Shown one piece after another: positions 39,709 to 53,900 of a stretch of 64,000 nucleotides of DNA. Made by a program: the position numbers and the translations under genes. How positions within the stretch are numbered: the stretch's first letter is position 1; each line of letters opens with the position of its first letter. Where the stretch lies: NCBI RefSeq assembly GCF_035083965.1, contig NC_089738.1, positions 9,016,734 to 9,080,733 on the forward strand. Direction: 5' to 3'. The stretch is from Branchiostoma lanceolatum (Eukaryota > Chordata > Leptocardii > Amphioxiformes > Branchiostomatidae). The notes under the pieces are model-generated. The model saw only the letters and a list, made by a program, of their open reading frames with translations, was not told where the DNA came from and searched no databases.

Positions 39709-39862
39709 TCTCGCGAGAGTCCACGTTGGTTTCCGCCATTTTTTCAGTTTCCATTTTTGCGGCTTGTTTGCTATGGTCACGGCGTCAACGTCCTGGGTGG
39801 GAATTTGAACTTCTTTCTCCGTTCAGAACAGGTTGTACGTGTGTAAAACGTTACTGAAGAAG
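39709..39862 (+). promoter_or_regulatory. ZBBX promoter and noncoding first exon
   Basis: The palindrome TCTCGCGAGA (39,709-39,718), with a near copy tctcgccaga ten bases upstream, is a known core-promoter element of TATA-less metazoan genes. The region is CpG-rich against an AT-rich background. A first exon would end at 39,862 in ...gaagaag followed by gtatgt, a good donor that pairs with the acceptor at 45,228. It contains a short upstream open frame (39,773-39,808). The start of transcription is inferred. Confidence 0.6.
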
Positions 39863-40536
39863 GTATGTAATGATCTAGATAATGTACGATGGACTGTATG
39901 TGTATAAGTGACGATATTATGAATGGGTAACCAGGTTACGAGACAAGCCCAGTTTTGGCAGTCCAGGCTTTCGTCACAGATTAGCAACTGTTATTTACGT
40001 GTTTACTGTTTACAGTTTCATGTTTTAGCATATTCTTTTTGAAGCCAGAATTCAACAATCTGATTGTTAAAGTTTTTTCCAAGTTGTATTTCCCAAGATC
40101 GTGATTCACAGATAGTTACAAAACATGGTTCAAATTATAATCTTACAGCACTTACAAGTATAAAAAATTATTATATCAACGTTCCGTTAACATATAACAA
40201 TTCCTGTATCTTAACTTTTGTTGATTTCCTAAATAATATGTCACAGCAAAGTTTCTTTTTAATGGGGGGGGGGGCAAATTTGGCTCATAAGTGGCTACAC
40301 ATTTTGGATAGTGCAATTCCTTGGCTACGGTATTAATTATGTAGGTTGACAATATTGATCGAATACAACAAGTGAATATAATAGAAGAGTAATGATTTGT
40401 ATTTGGATAAATCACAGATTTTACATAACAAGTTAGCCTGTAGGATAGGTACAGCCCTTTATTTACCTTTGCCAAGAACTTGAAGAGGGTTAAATGTTTT
40501 CGGGGCCGCTGGTTTGTCTGTCTGTAAACAGCATAA

Positions 40537-41408
40537 AGCCTAGGTTACACATAGCCGAACATGGCCTTCCGACTCTCCCCCGACCATGGTTGGAGTGATT
40601 CGGGAGTGATTCGGGAGCTAGCTCGGTTGGCGTTCGGCCGAGTCGGCTGGCGTTCGGCTGAGTCGGCTGGTGTTCGGCTGCGCCAGCCGAATGTTTTGAA
40701 AATTTCAAAACATTCGGCTCTGGACGGAGGGTCTGAAATGGGTCAGCTGGTGTTCGGCTGGTGTTCGGCGCGGTCGGCTAGTGCTCTGCTGGTATCCGAG
40801 ATTGAGTCAGTAGTAAAATAAGAACCTTAACCACGCCAGAAACACTACTGACTTACTCCCAACTAGTTTCCAACCTACCCATAACTCACCCCAAGGCCGT
40901 AGACAAAACTCTGCTAACTAATTCTCAACCAACTGACTACTATCTGAACGTGGGCGAATCACCCCAGACCTTCACACGACCAAAAACAAAGAAGAACACT
41001 AAAAGCAGTATTAAAGCTAGCCATGATCCGAATTCGATCTCTCGGTGATGTTAACAACATAATAGAATGGACTATTTTAATTAAAACCGAAAATGACCCC
41101 TCTTTTGAAAGTCGCTGAAAATGTCCATTTAAATTCGTGAGAGGGTCTGCAATCGCTCGGGGTTTAGTCAGGAGAGATTCGGCAGTCTGCGGCTAGAGGT
41201 CGGGATGGTTGGGAGTAAGCTAGAAAGCATTCGGGGCCCATTCGGGAGTAATTCGTGTACTGGTTAGGAGATGATCGGCGCATCTTCGGCGCATGTTCGG
41301 CGCCAAAGATAGGCGTGGCCCAAAAACTGGTCAGAATGCTCCCGAACTACCGCCGACCTGAGTCGGCTAGCGTTCGGGAGCCATGTTCGGCTATGTGTAA
41401 CCTAGGCT
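40537..41408. mobile_element. MITE with perfect 29-bp inverted ends and TAA target duplication
   Basis: Ends agcctaggttacacatagcc... (40,537-40,565) and its exact reverse complement (41,380-41,408) bound an 872-bp element. TAA stands directly outside both ends (40,534-40,536 and 41,409-41,411), matching the TWA target preference of PIF/Harbinger elements. The interior is built from words such as gtcggctggcgttcggc and carries no transposase. Classification as Harbinger-type is inference from the duplication length. Confidence 0.85.
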
Positions 41409-41489
41409 TAACTCAAGGAGTTGTGGATGGATCTATTGTACTTGTCGATGATATTTGGTCTGTTGGTAGGTGTCGGCAAAGTTAAGAAA

Positions 41490-43120
41490 TTATCACATAA
41501 TTGGCCCCCTAGCGGCTTTCCAGGGTACTGCAACAAGACTTGAAGTCCTTAAACTTATAATGTTATATCTTGTGTTCTGGACACTTTACTAGCTAGTATG
41601 GTCATGATTTTTCAATGTAAGATAGCTCTTGGGCTTGTGGGCCCCCCTAGCAGCTTCTTTGGAACTGCAGGGGACAATATTTTGTTTGAGACTTGATAGT
41701 TCAAATGGAATGACAAATGGTCACAGCTTTTGGTATGTTGATGATTGACACAATATATGCTAATTATAAAAATAGGAGCTAATTTGCATAATTGATGAGA
41801 AAATTTCATAGAATTATGATAAATCTACTGCATTCCAATTGACAGGACTTTGAAAAATGTGACATAATGTACTACTACTAGTAATTGAAAAAGAGAGGAA
41901 TATCAATAAATATCAGTCCTACATAAGACTAAGAGGTCTTCATTTGCAGGATTAATGAAAAAATACGCTAGTCATCAACAATGCCATTATAACAGTCAAT
42001 GATGGGAATTGCATACTTCTGGCATCTGGAAGTTAATTAAAGGTGAACATCATTAGACATATATCATGGAAATCAGGGCCTTATTTCCATAATTAATGAG
42101 AAAATTATTTTAGCTACATAATAGTAATACTAGTAGTACAACTTTCATTTTTGGCGACGCCTCAGGGGCGAGCCAAATTTTTACTATATTGTGTGCAGAT
42201 TGCAAGAATTCTAGGAATTGTACAGGAATGTGAAAGTCCATGGGACGATAACTCAAGAATGCCTGGATGTATTGTCTTCATATTTTGTAGGTTGGTAGGT
42301 CTGTAATGATTGGATTTTGGGCCCCCTAGCGACTTTCTATGGTACTGCAGGGGAACTTTCACTTTTCAAATCTCGTCTTCTGAACATGCTATAGTCATGA
42401 TTTTTAAGTGGTGGATAGCTCTTTGTTAGGAAAATATGTCCTGTAGATTTGGACCCCCTAGCAGCTTTTTTTGGAACTGCAGGAGCTGATTTTGACTCAA
42501 ACTTTGAAAGAGAATAACGCAAGAAGGGGATGACAGATCATCATAATTTTTAGTGTGTAGATAGCTTAAGTGATGATTTACATAATCATATGCCAAGTAT
42601 GCAAATCAATATCTGATTTGCATAATTAGTGAGGACAGTTAATAAATCAGCTGCATTCTATTATAGGACTCTCAATCACATGACATATGTAACTGAGAAA
42701 GAGATGAATATTGATAGATATCAATTATGCAAACTGATACTTAATTTGCATAATTAATGACAAAATACTATAAATCCATAGTGGTCAATGATGGGGATTT
42801 CATTTTTGCACCATTTGGAAGTTAAGTAAATGTGGCCACTATTAGACACAAATCTTGCATAAAGGGCCTCATTTACATAATCTATGAGGAATGGTATGAT
42901 ATCTTTTTTTGTGAAAACAAGATTTTCATACATTGGACAACTTGTGTTATTTTGGTAGAGAAGGTGATCGACTGATATGATTTATTATGCAAGGTCCTTA
43001 TTTGCATGTGGGCTAAAAACGAAAACGTTAACAGAGACCACCGTCGCCATGGCAACATCTTTTTAATGTTGCCAATCTTGTTAAAACAACTTGTGTTCTT
43101 TGGGTATAGAAGATCATCAA
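41490..43120. repeat. Tandem dimer of a roughly 815-bp repeat in ZBBX intron 1
   Basis: Ordered landmarks recur at a constant offset: ggccccctagcggctttc (41,503) and ggccccctagcgactttc (42,320); ccctagcagctt (41,645 and 42,463); gaatatcaataaatatcag (41,899) and gaatattgatagatatcaa (42,706). The monomers share most landmarks but have many substitutions. Multiple tttgcataattaatgag words occur, as in 22,190-22,460 and 9,000-9,140. Confidence 0.75.
42153..42240. repeat. Dispersed repeat, copy 2
   Basis: Second occurrence of the sequence at 33,432-33,510 (gacgcctcaggggcgagcc, attgtgtgcag, gcaagaattctagga). It lies near the boundary of the two 815-bp monomers and may be part of that repeat family. 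Confidence 0.7.
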
Positions 43121-43195
43121 CTGATATAATGCATGCAAATGAGGACCTTTTTTGCATATGCATAATCAATGAAAAAACCTTGAGAATTTGTAAAG

Positions 43196-44280
43196 GTAAC
43201 GTTGGGTAACATAAATTCGTGGGGTACTTAAATTCGGGATTTTTCGAAAACGGGGTATTAAGGGATATGTGCTAGATGCAACATCAGTAATACCGCTAGA
43301 AATGCAAACTTGACAGACTAACGTATTCAGAACACTGTCTGAAAAGCTTCGATAAGCATGCATTAGAAGGCGACGAGGACAAAAACTCTCCGTCCCTTAT
43401 TGGAACAGCCTGAGGGCTTCGTGGGAGACTCACACTACATCGTTGTCGGCTGGTTTATAAGACAAATGTCACATCCGCTTACTGCTAAACACAATCATTT
43501 ACAAGACAACTTATTTTCTTAAAATTGCTGACCTGCAATTGGACTCTAAGTGTGATCAATCATCAAAACCCCTCTTTGTTGCTACAACCTACGGCTCGTG
43601 TATTTTCCCGCCGCCATATCATTACCCAGAATCCTGTTGTCAAGCAGACGACAAAGGTTTGTGAGGAACACTTTTTTGTCTAAATGTTGGGTGTGATTGT
43701 GGACTGAGGACGATATTTTCCTCAAAGTTTGCTCCTAACACAACAAGGCATACATGGACATAGTAGTATTATCAATGCTACGGCATCCGGCTAACTTTCC
43801 ATGAATAATGTACACGTTGCCATGACGGTGGATGTCGACTAGGACGTTCTATAGCTACCGACTCAACACACGGGTTGTTCCCGTAGGTCTGATGTGTGCG
43901 GTACGGCCGTTTTTTCGTGTATTTTTTTACTTGGACACGTCTATATCCATAGCACTCTCCTCAAGCCAAGGATGGAACGAATAGCGGCTGCATAAAATGT
44001 AATTAGCGGTAAGATATTCAAGACGAATCTTCTCTCCCGAATTAATGTTCACCCCTGTCCGACAGCACCGCCATTGTGCGTGCGGCGGACGGTAGTTTCA
44101 AGTTGAAATATTATGGTGTCAGCACGACTAGAGACAAAATCTACCATATATATGATTAGTGCAAAGATAGTACATGATACTGACAGAATAATAGAAAAAA
44201 AGGATGGTTTATTGTTCTGCTAGATTGATTTCAGTCAACCATTATCGGAAAAATCCCGAATTTATGTTACCCAACGTTAC
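43196..44280. mobile_element. 1.1-kb element with perfect 24-bp inverted ends
   Basis: Ends gtaacgttgggtaacataaa... (43,196-43,219) and its exact reverse complement (44,257-44,280) continue inward with a weaker match (gggatttttcg / cggaaaaatccc). The word tgtaaa flanks both sides within one base. The interior has CpG-rich patches and no open frame long enough for a transposase, so it is nonautonomous. Confidence 0.8.
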
Positions 44281-45254
44281 ATGTAAAAACATCATTTGGT
44301 AAAGGTATGAGATCGTGGAACTCTAGTTAGAAGATACTAATTTGTGGCCACACACGGTCACGGCGTGACACAGCAATACTTAAGACAAATATTCTCTTTT
44401 ATTGTTGTTTGTTGTATAGATATACCTGTAATTTGAATATCAAAAGTGGATATATAAATTATGTACAATGAAGGTCTTCAATCATTCATTCATATAAAAT
44501 CACCTTAAGTCCTTCATTTTCTTTCAAATATCAGAAAACTGAACAAACAGACTGTATTTTCTATGAATGTCTCTTCCGTAAGACCTACTTTTCAACGTCT
44601 TTATGATATAATTGAAAGTAAATGTCACAGTGTTTTCCCCAGCGGCAGTCTTTTTGTCAATACAGAATTTCGTAGCTGATGACGACGCAATTTATGGCCA
44701 TTTAACTTTGTATTTTGAGTTCATCATCTTGGGAATTGGTGTATCTATTATTCTAAAAGATTAGAATTAGATTGAAAATCATACCACTATTAGGATGAAT
44801 TTGTTGATCATGAGAATATGCAAACCTCATCTCATTGAGATGACCAAATAGAGGTTTGCACCTTGGTTTCCCCCAAGGCAGTTGTACCTTCTAACTGAAG
44901 CGTCTCTGAAGTTGCGGAATGGTTTGATCCTTAGACTTAAGAGACTGGAGACCGACTCAGTAGAGAGTCAAAGCGGGAAAGCATTCTTGTGAACAGCATC
45001 TGAAAGGACAACAGCCCCTTATTTTCTGTCCCTTGTTTAGTCTCTCGACGAATCTTACAGCCAAATGGACCTCCATGTACCACAAATGATGTGGAACCAC
45101 TACGGTCATTTGATTTACCTATGTATCAAGAATGGTGTATCTGTATGGTAATTGCTGACATGTGAAAATGTTTTGTCTCACAATGGTAACGAAATGGATC
45201 AATTGTTTTTTTGTCTTTGAATCTACAGGAGTGGCGACAGCTGACACATCAGCC

Positions 45255-48200
45255 ATGTACAGTGGGGCACCAGGGTTCAGCTTCACTCCTTCTAATAAAG
45301 AACCAGCGTCGATGAGATTACATCGCAAGTAAGTATTACTCATATGATTTTTGAATGTTCTTGAAGCTTTAAGTGGTGCATACAGGTGTTGTGATGTTAT
45401 TCATGTAGACTAGTATACGTAGAGCTTATGGTAAATCTTGAAACGTTCACGGTGGTTTTATTTTTGCTGTTTTTCGCAGTTATCTTTCCACTGTGAATTT
45501 ATGACACCACGAATATGAGTTTCTAATGTGTTTCTTAACCGTACTACAGAATTATTTCAAACGCAAATTAAAAACACCACAAAAATCTCCTTTTCCCTCC
45601 TACTGCAAAATAAAACCACAGCAAAAAAAAATTTACAGTACATGATTTTAGGATAGAATAATAATGCTGTTTTTTTCTTGTCTTGTTTGCAACAATGCTT
45701 CATTTTTAGGTGGAATGAGCAGTTGTATAATCATGATTGTCAATGGAATTTACAATTGGATCATTGTTGTTTATGTTTGATAAAAATTACCTGTCCTTGA
45801 TGCATGCCATTGTAAGATTCTAGTTTCAAAGCTATTACACTAATTGTGTAATGTTGTAGACTTAGTTATTGTTTTTGGCCTGTCTGTGTGTCTGTCTTTG
45901 TCCTGAGTATCTTCAATTGGCAATGCAGTTTCTGTACGTTCTGCCAGAGGGTGCTTATCATTCGCCATGTTTCAGTATGAAAAAGAAGCATGATAGTCTT
46001 GATCCAGCTCATTATTCCAAACTTAAAAGGCAGGTTTTCAAGCAGATAGCTAGTGATACATAATGTTTACCTTCACGTGGTCTAGCAAAACAAATTATTC
46101 TTACACAAACACATTCATATATATACTGTATATGGTAACCAGCCCCTCCAGCTCTGTCCTGCCACTTGCTACATTATGTAATCAAACACCAAATGTTGTC
46201 TGTTACCACCTTCATTAACCATGGTGACAATGTCTGGTCCAAGTCATTGGCCTTACTAGTATTTGTTTGGAGTAGAAGAAAGAGAAACCGAGCAAAGACA
46301 ATATGTTTCCCTGGCTTCTGTCAAGAGCACAGTACAGAAGGTAAACGTTAACAGCAATGTACCACTTAAACTTACTATTTCTTTTTTTATTACACTACAG
46401 GGATGTGAAGGAGGTTCGAGCCCAGAACCTACAGTTGGAGGTTGACAACCAAGAGATGGAGGCAAGGCTACACCAACTGAAGGTAGCCATGCGGATGGAG
46501 AAAGAGGAGAGAGAGTAAGTCAACAAAACAGTAGTGCTAACACTTGCTGTACAGCTGGACCAATAACAGAACAACTAACAACTTGAAGCATGCTTTAGTC
46601 AGCTGGACCAATAACAGAACAGTTACCATCTTGAAGCAGGCTTTAGTCAGCTGGACCAATAGCAGAACAGTTACCAACTTGAATTGAAGTATGCTTTAGT
46701 CAGCTGGACCTATAACAGCCAATCTAACAAGTGGTTGTAGGATTCACTGTCTGAGATTTGTCATTATGCCAAATTTCTTTATGCCACACCCATTTGATTT
46801 TTAAAGTAAAATTTTAGCAAGTTGACAAAATGAAAATAGAAGATTAGGAGGCAACTTTAGCTGTTGTGGCCTTAAGTTAATGGGAATTCAAAATGTCAAC
46901 GAAATTTGAACTTTCTAATTGTAGCCCCATTTCCACGCTTGTCCTTTAAAGTATGTAGTCAATGTAAAATTGTACACAATGTAAACATCAGTGTGGACTT
47001 TCATTTGGGCCTCGGTAAAACATGATTGCATATTGTGTCTTCACTACATGTATGTATGGATGGTACATGTACAAATGTACATGTACATGCATGTGCAAAT
47101 CTATAATGTAGGTAGGAAATATAATTTGTTTTCAAAACGTTACATTTGAATCCTCTAATGAAAGAATACCTTTGTGTCATTCATACTAATAGTATATTCA
47201 AAACTCATATAAAATGCATTATAACATAATTGTTAATCTATACTAAGTCAAGACAATTTGATGAGACAATACATGTAGCTTGTGTGTATGCTGAATTCTT
47301 TCCTTAGATATATTTTGCTTTATTTATGCATTCATGTCTGACTCAGTATTTCTTCTATGCATTAGTCAACCCTTGACATAGTGGCTCCACCGTGCCAGGA
47401 AAGGCTTATTAGTATTCCAGAGTAGTCACACTCATGAAATGTTTGAATGAGACCTATTATAAACCTTTCATAAAGCTGAGATAATTGCTAGTAATTTAGA
47501 CTACTTGCCTCCCTAACCGCCATACTATCATTAGTATCAACATTATGGGGAAGAGACAGTTACTGCATATTCAAGTCACTGTGCATGTGGGCGCCTCTCT
47601 TGTTCATTATTCTACAACATGTTGCTAGTAAGTACATGCACGTAGGTAAGTATAACGTTGCTGCATGCAAACTATTAGGATTGGGGGGAACGCGTCAAGA
47701 CCGCTATCATTGCACCGTAAACGTCATTCTCCGACCGTAACCGCGTGATGACAAACGGTCTCGGAGGATTTTCCATCACCATGTCAAGTCGTTTACCCGT
47801 GGCTAGTAATCTATGTTTTCTATGAAGGGGAAGCTATAAAATATCTGCACTGTGAGGCCGTGATATGGGTCTGACGTATTATTTGTGGTAGTTTTGTACA
47901 ATATGGTGTTGGATATGACCCCATGGGTAAAGCCCCAGGCTGTGTAAGTGGTAAGGGGGCCTCATCTTCAATATGTTAAGATGGGGGCACTTAAAACCTG
48001 GATTACGCAGAGAGCTCCGCGTGTTGCCCACATTGCTAAAAGCCGCATTGTAATTCCCCCCTCGTTTCTCGGGCACTGCAAGGAGGTCTCCACTGCACTG
48101 TATCATGTTACCGTCCGATCTTTCACAAACCGAAACCTGACGCCAAATGTTAGATTTCTCAGTGAATAGTATAGCCAGCAACTATCAGATTGCTAGACTG

Positions 48201-50871
48201 TTAGAACTACATGTTGTTTATGGAAAACCAAAGACTACGTTTGGTGTCTTCTCCCTAAAAGAGTCACTCTTTGTGTTCATCTCAAGAAGCATCAACTCCA
48301 TTTGCAAAGAAGCAGGCTTGGTGTAATTCCAAAAATGATAATGTGCCTGTGGTGAAAGCCTTATCATCTTCCTTTGGTTGTGTAGGCGTCAGGGTGGCAC
48401 TATCTGGCAGTCTGGGAAGAAAGGATCTCTGACCACCCATGCTCAAGACGTGCTTAAGAAGAGAAGTGACAAGGTGCGTTTGTTAGCCATATGCCACTGG
48501 GCACTGCGTCTTAATTCCTTTACATGTACATGCGTAGCTGTTTCAGCTGTTTTAAGGTAAGCAATGCGTTTCAAGATTGGCTTCTCTGTCGATATTGTGT
48601 TGTGAATTGTGAATAAATTCTTATTTTTCAGTGAACTCTTTTTAATCATGTTGGAATTTTGTATCATTCAATTCGACATTTTGAAATCTTATACATGTAT
48701 GTTTCATTTGGAAATAGTCAAGTAAGTAGTGGCAATAACCTGGTGATTAAGTTAGCCAAAATATGGATGTATAGTTTGATGATTCCCATGTTATGATGCA
48801 TGAACATACAGGCTGTATTTTAACATTTCTTGTATGTACTTGGGGATGGTTCATTTTACATTTTGGTCTAAGCTGTTAATGTTACTATTCGATATTACTA
48901 ATATAGGTAGGAATTTCGCTGGTCACGTTTATGAATATCAAAAAATATTACATCATCAATTGTTTTAAATCTTTAGAAAATTTTGTTATCCATGTTGGGT
49001 CAACATAAAAAAAAAATAATTGTTGAAAAACGAAAGAAAACTTTGTCTTTGGCATTGCTGTCAGTGTTGATTAGGAAAACTCCTTTATTTTGCAGAAACC
49101 ACGGAAGCTAAAAGTCCTGAAGGATGAACCAATAGGTATGTATAAAGCACCCTTGTGGATAGACTCATATTTTACAGTCTATATTTATTAAAGAACCACC
49201 TTGAAATGATATTGCTGCACCTTGTTTGTGGAGGCCCATATTAAAAATGAAAGGGTATAACTGAAAATGTTGCATATCCTTTTTAGGGAGCAAAAAAAAT
49301 GATGTAGAAACATTTGCTTATTTCAATCATTTAAAAACATTACTGACATTAGTATAGATACATGTAACTAACAGGTGCCCTTGAGTTGTATTATTAATCA
49401 AATATGAAATTTAAAGTTTTTGATACAGTAATACAGTGTAAATGTTGATCTCAAAACCACCGCAAAAATATGTCATTTGTTATGTCTTCTGCCCGCCTAT
49501 ACTACTACATAAAACCACTGTTAACGTTACATTTCCTCCCTAGCATGAAAGTAAATCCCCGTGAACTTGAATGCTGTTACAGTATTGTAACCAATGATGT
49601 TTTTAAGAAATTAGTATTCAGCTCTTTGTGTCTTTATTCTTTCAGAAGGTAAGGTGTTGTTTCGATGTTGATAACTACTGACTATGATGGCATATTCCCT
49701 ATGGCAAATCATAGTGCAATTTAAGTAAGACGAATGTACTCCTATACAGATAATCCGCCTACCACCTTCCCCCCCACACATACTCATTTGTGATAGAATA
49801 TTCAGTAAGGGAAGCTTCAGACAAGGTTGAAAATGGCACTTGGTTGAAATGCTGATATGTCACACTCTCGCAGCAGTATATAATAAAATACTGTATACTA
49901 ATACTTACACTAAAATGTTACGAAGATCTGTATCATTTTTTTTTGTAAATGGCTCTGAGGCCACACCAATTTAATTTCTTGGTTAACAGAATTTAAAAAA
50001 AAATGCTAGATTGGAAAATCAACATGCAAACAGAATCTCAGAGGAAATTTGTACTTTGGTGCACACAGTTTCAGGGAGTGAACAGGGTCAGGTGCAAGTT
50101 TTCACCCCAGCCTTCTGTTTTAATGATGTCCTCATGCTAAAATTAGAATTAAATCCGTTAACCAAGAAATTAAATTGGTGTGGCCTTAGATGCATACATA
50201 AAGCAAAACTTGTTAACGAAAGGTACATGTTTTGTTTTCCCTGCTCATACGGTTGTACTTCTATAGGCTATTGAAATATTACACTGGAGGGATTGAATAT
50301 GTTCCATATATGGCACAGACAGCTTGAAAGTCAATCTTGGAGTGAATGTCCTTAAAAGAGGACTTCAGGGCACTCCTGTCTGCAGACATAGACTTTAACA
50401 CCCCCTGTAAGGCTTCATTTCTCCCCTTGCCATATGGTTGGGTTCAGATAAAAATGAATGTCCCGTTTGTAATGACTTTGTTGGTAAGGGCATAGATATG
50501 ATGAATGAAGGATATGCACAGAGAAATGCAGTATTAGTACTTTTGAAAAATATACAGCTTAAAGTTTCAGTGTGACTGATTAAATTTAAAGCAACCTAGT
50601 TCCAGTGACAACTTGATGGTGCGACAGAATATATCTTTTTTAGCATTTTGTATTCAAGGGACCAACTTTGCTCATAATATTTCAGTCTAACATATTTTTG
50701 TTTGAATTTATTGTTATATTAACACCAATTTTATTTCTTGGATTATTGCAGAAAATTACTAGTATTATAATATGATAGAGCAGGAGGGAAAAACAGAAAT
50801 ATGAAGTTGCTTCCATTGTACTGTGATGAAATTTATAATCCATGAATGAATCCATAGAACAAAATTTTGAT

Positions 50872-50920
<49 letters not shown>

Positions 50921-53900
50921 CAGCTTTGCTTTGGGACAAACATATTTCAATAAAACGTATTAACAACGGTTGGTACCCAAATGTGTGCTATTTGGGGTTG
51001 ATAGTGATTTCTGCCCAGAATGGTAATACATGTAGTGTTAATGATTATTTCAAGAATTAAAAAAAGATAAAACGGGCAAACCTAACAACAGAGGAATGAA
51101 ATTGATGTGGCCTAAGGGATGCTAATTCACACCTGCAAATTTGTAGTGGCATTAAACTTCATAGAGCATGATGTGTCAACGACCTCAACTAGCCGATGTT
51201 GAATTCTTTATGACATACATGTACATCATGTAATACTTCCACCCCCACTGTGGGTTGGTAAGTTATTAGTTACAGACTGTGCATCTCTGAATCATCCACA
51301 CAGCTTCAGGCAAACTTGACTTTCTTCTCTCAATGCATGAGAAATTCTGATAAAAGTTGGTTCTCGGAAAGGCCAAGGAAACACATAGAATGTGTTAAGT
51401 TTTAGACTAGTTTTTCATAGTTGATTTGAGCTCATGGCCCGGATGTATAGGCTGCATGAATTGTGCATTTCAGTGCACAGTGCAAAATTGATTGGTACAA
51501 GTGAAAAAACTAGAAGTTGGGTCGAAAAAGTTGACTTAATTATGAAGTCTGCAATGTGAGTGGTCAGGAAGGTTTTACAGATGACTGAACTTATAGAACA
51601 TGCGTGGTGTATATTAAACAATTATAAATATATTCTTAAATTTCTTATTTCACATTATTTTGGAATGCCTTCAAATTTCAATCAAAAAACTTGGCTCAGG
51701 GCTCAAAATGCATTTTTTGCAAGGATTAAGTTAATGACAAAATCAGTATGTTTTACGGTACATATATGATAGGAAAAAAGGCATTGTATATATATATGAC
51801 ATTAAGTATCCATTTTCCGATGTTTTGTGCAATTTATGGCATATATTTGCTTATTTTGCAGCTTCTTGATACAATTTACAGTTATGTTGTGTGTGTTTTT
51901 AAACAGATGAAAATTGATGCACACGCATATGTCATCCTTATAATCAGTCATGGTGTCCTTATCTTGTTACTGGTAGTACAGTATATTGGGCATATTCATT
52001 TTCAGAAAATGTGTGCTAAAGGGAAAACTATGTTTTTGCACAATTATTAACATCAATACAAGTACTTGAAGTTTAAAGGATGCCAAGTCTTTCGTACAGT
52101 TCATACATGTACATGGATGAACTTGCATAATGATTAGACTCCATTATGATTCATGGCAAAAGCGCAAAGAACCTCTGACCAGACTTAGACTTTGTCTGGT
52201 CAGAGGTTCTTTGCGCTTTTGTAACATTGATTATACATTTTACAATATACAAAATGTGCCTCAGCCACATGTACGTGTAGCATATTACAGACCTTCTTGC
52301 GTAAATGCTTCCATGATGTGATCAAAGTTCTACACTTTTCCTTCTGTACTATCTACTAGTACTGCCTGTTTAACAATACATGTAACAGTAATGGACTGAG
52401 AAATGGCATGGTTGGGGAATACTTCAAACCTTCATATTCATTGAAAGCTTCTGAATGTGAACTGGCCCACAAGCGTGCTACATGCATGAGGAAGTGAAAG
52501 ATATTCCTGCCCAGTTGAATGTTTTCAACATGTCTGAGTCTGAAGAAGCAAAAAATGTGCACTTTGTAGTGTACATTTGTAAGTCACTGCCTGCCACACT
52601 GACTTGATTACTAGTATATGGATGACATCCGCACGCGCTTGTCAATTTTCGTCCGTTCCCCCAAAAATTTGCGACCGTATACAATGTACGTACTGAAAAG
52701 CATACAAAGAAGCTGCAAATATATGACGTTTATTGCAAGAAAATATCGAAAAACGGATACTACATGTAATGTCATACAATGCCTCTTTTTCTATTGTAAA
52801 ACGTACACTAATTTTCTCATAAACTTTATCCTTGCACAAAATATATTTCAAGCCCTGAGTGAAGTTTTCCAAAGCCTGCTTCCAATAATTTATTGTTTGA
52901 TGTACAATCATTTTATAATCATTATGTTCTGTAAGTTCAGTCATTTGTAAATCCTTCCTATATATCAACCACTTAGATTTCATGATGAACTTTTTATTTT
53001 TTGTTCACCCACCCATGCAGCACGCAGAGGTTGTCATCCGTATAATCAAATCAGTATGGCCTCATGTGGAAATAAGAGTGTAATGTAAATGTATAACGGT
53101 TACCTGTATTCTGTGTGGTCTCCGCAGAGCCGGTGCAGAAGACCTCTGCACGATCGTCCTTCTCCGCGTCCATCCTGGCAAATACAACATCCACTGCCAG
53201 AGTCAAGGGCACTCCGTGTGGACAGTGTGAGGCCAAGAAGGCAGTCTTGGTAAGTGCAATCATCTAATACAATTTTGTTGACACATCAGTTATGATGTAT
53301 TGTGGTGTGGGTTTTTTTCAAGGTAACTTTTTAAAACCCCAAGAATGGTCCCTTGTCTGAGTTTTATTTAGAAGAATTTCTAAGTCTGATTTATTGTGAA
53401 TATACTGAATATGGTACATGTACATCATCTGTATATGATTTATATAGGTATGGCCTGTATATACAAAAATGTAACCGTCTACTGTGTAACACCCCGGCTT
53501 CGCCGACACACAGGGCAGTAGCAGCTGGTTATATTTTATCATGTATACATATACTTAGACTTTAGTCTTAGTTTTTGTACATTTGTTTGTTAAACCTGAA
53601 ACCTTGTAACTATTATACAAGTTATGATGTTACATTTTAATCAACAGGAATGTGTAAGGTACATATGGACATGTATGATATTTCCTACTTTACTGTTTCT
53701 ACATGTATATACATGTATCAAATACATGACTGTAATATAAACTCTAGAAATATGATATTAATTTCCTTCAGATCAATACTTTTCACTAAAAGGTCTGGAA
53801 AAACTCAGATGATGACACTGATCAATTGCATTCACTCTTGTATGTTGTCCTCCCACTGTTAAAGTCCTAGAAGATGTGAGTATGGAGGTCCCAGTGTAGC

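Larger units (their letters stand above)
46741..53127. other. ZBBX introns 3-5: mostly unannotated sequence
   Basis: Apart from the short exons at 48,386-48,473 and 49,096-49,135 and the marked repeats, I see nothing firm here. A frame at 47,948-48,169 is open but shows no family resemblance and no flanking splice logic. Confidence 0.5.

Noticed and set aside
40561..40821. Open frame with repeated FGRVGWRSAE-type peptide
   Set aside because: It is the CG-rich interior of the 40,537-41,408 MITE, not a gene.
47948..48169. 73-residue open frame in a ZBBX intron
   Set aside because: No recognisable family, no splice context, and both strands are similarly open here; left as intron sequence.
50682..51060. 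Open frames with runs of Ile-Tyr
   Set aside because: They read through the AT microsatellite on both strands.
52618..52983. Overlapping open frames on both strands of about 110 codons
   Set aside because: AT-rich intron; low-complexity composition and no homology that I recognise.
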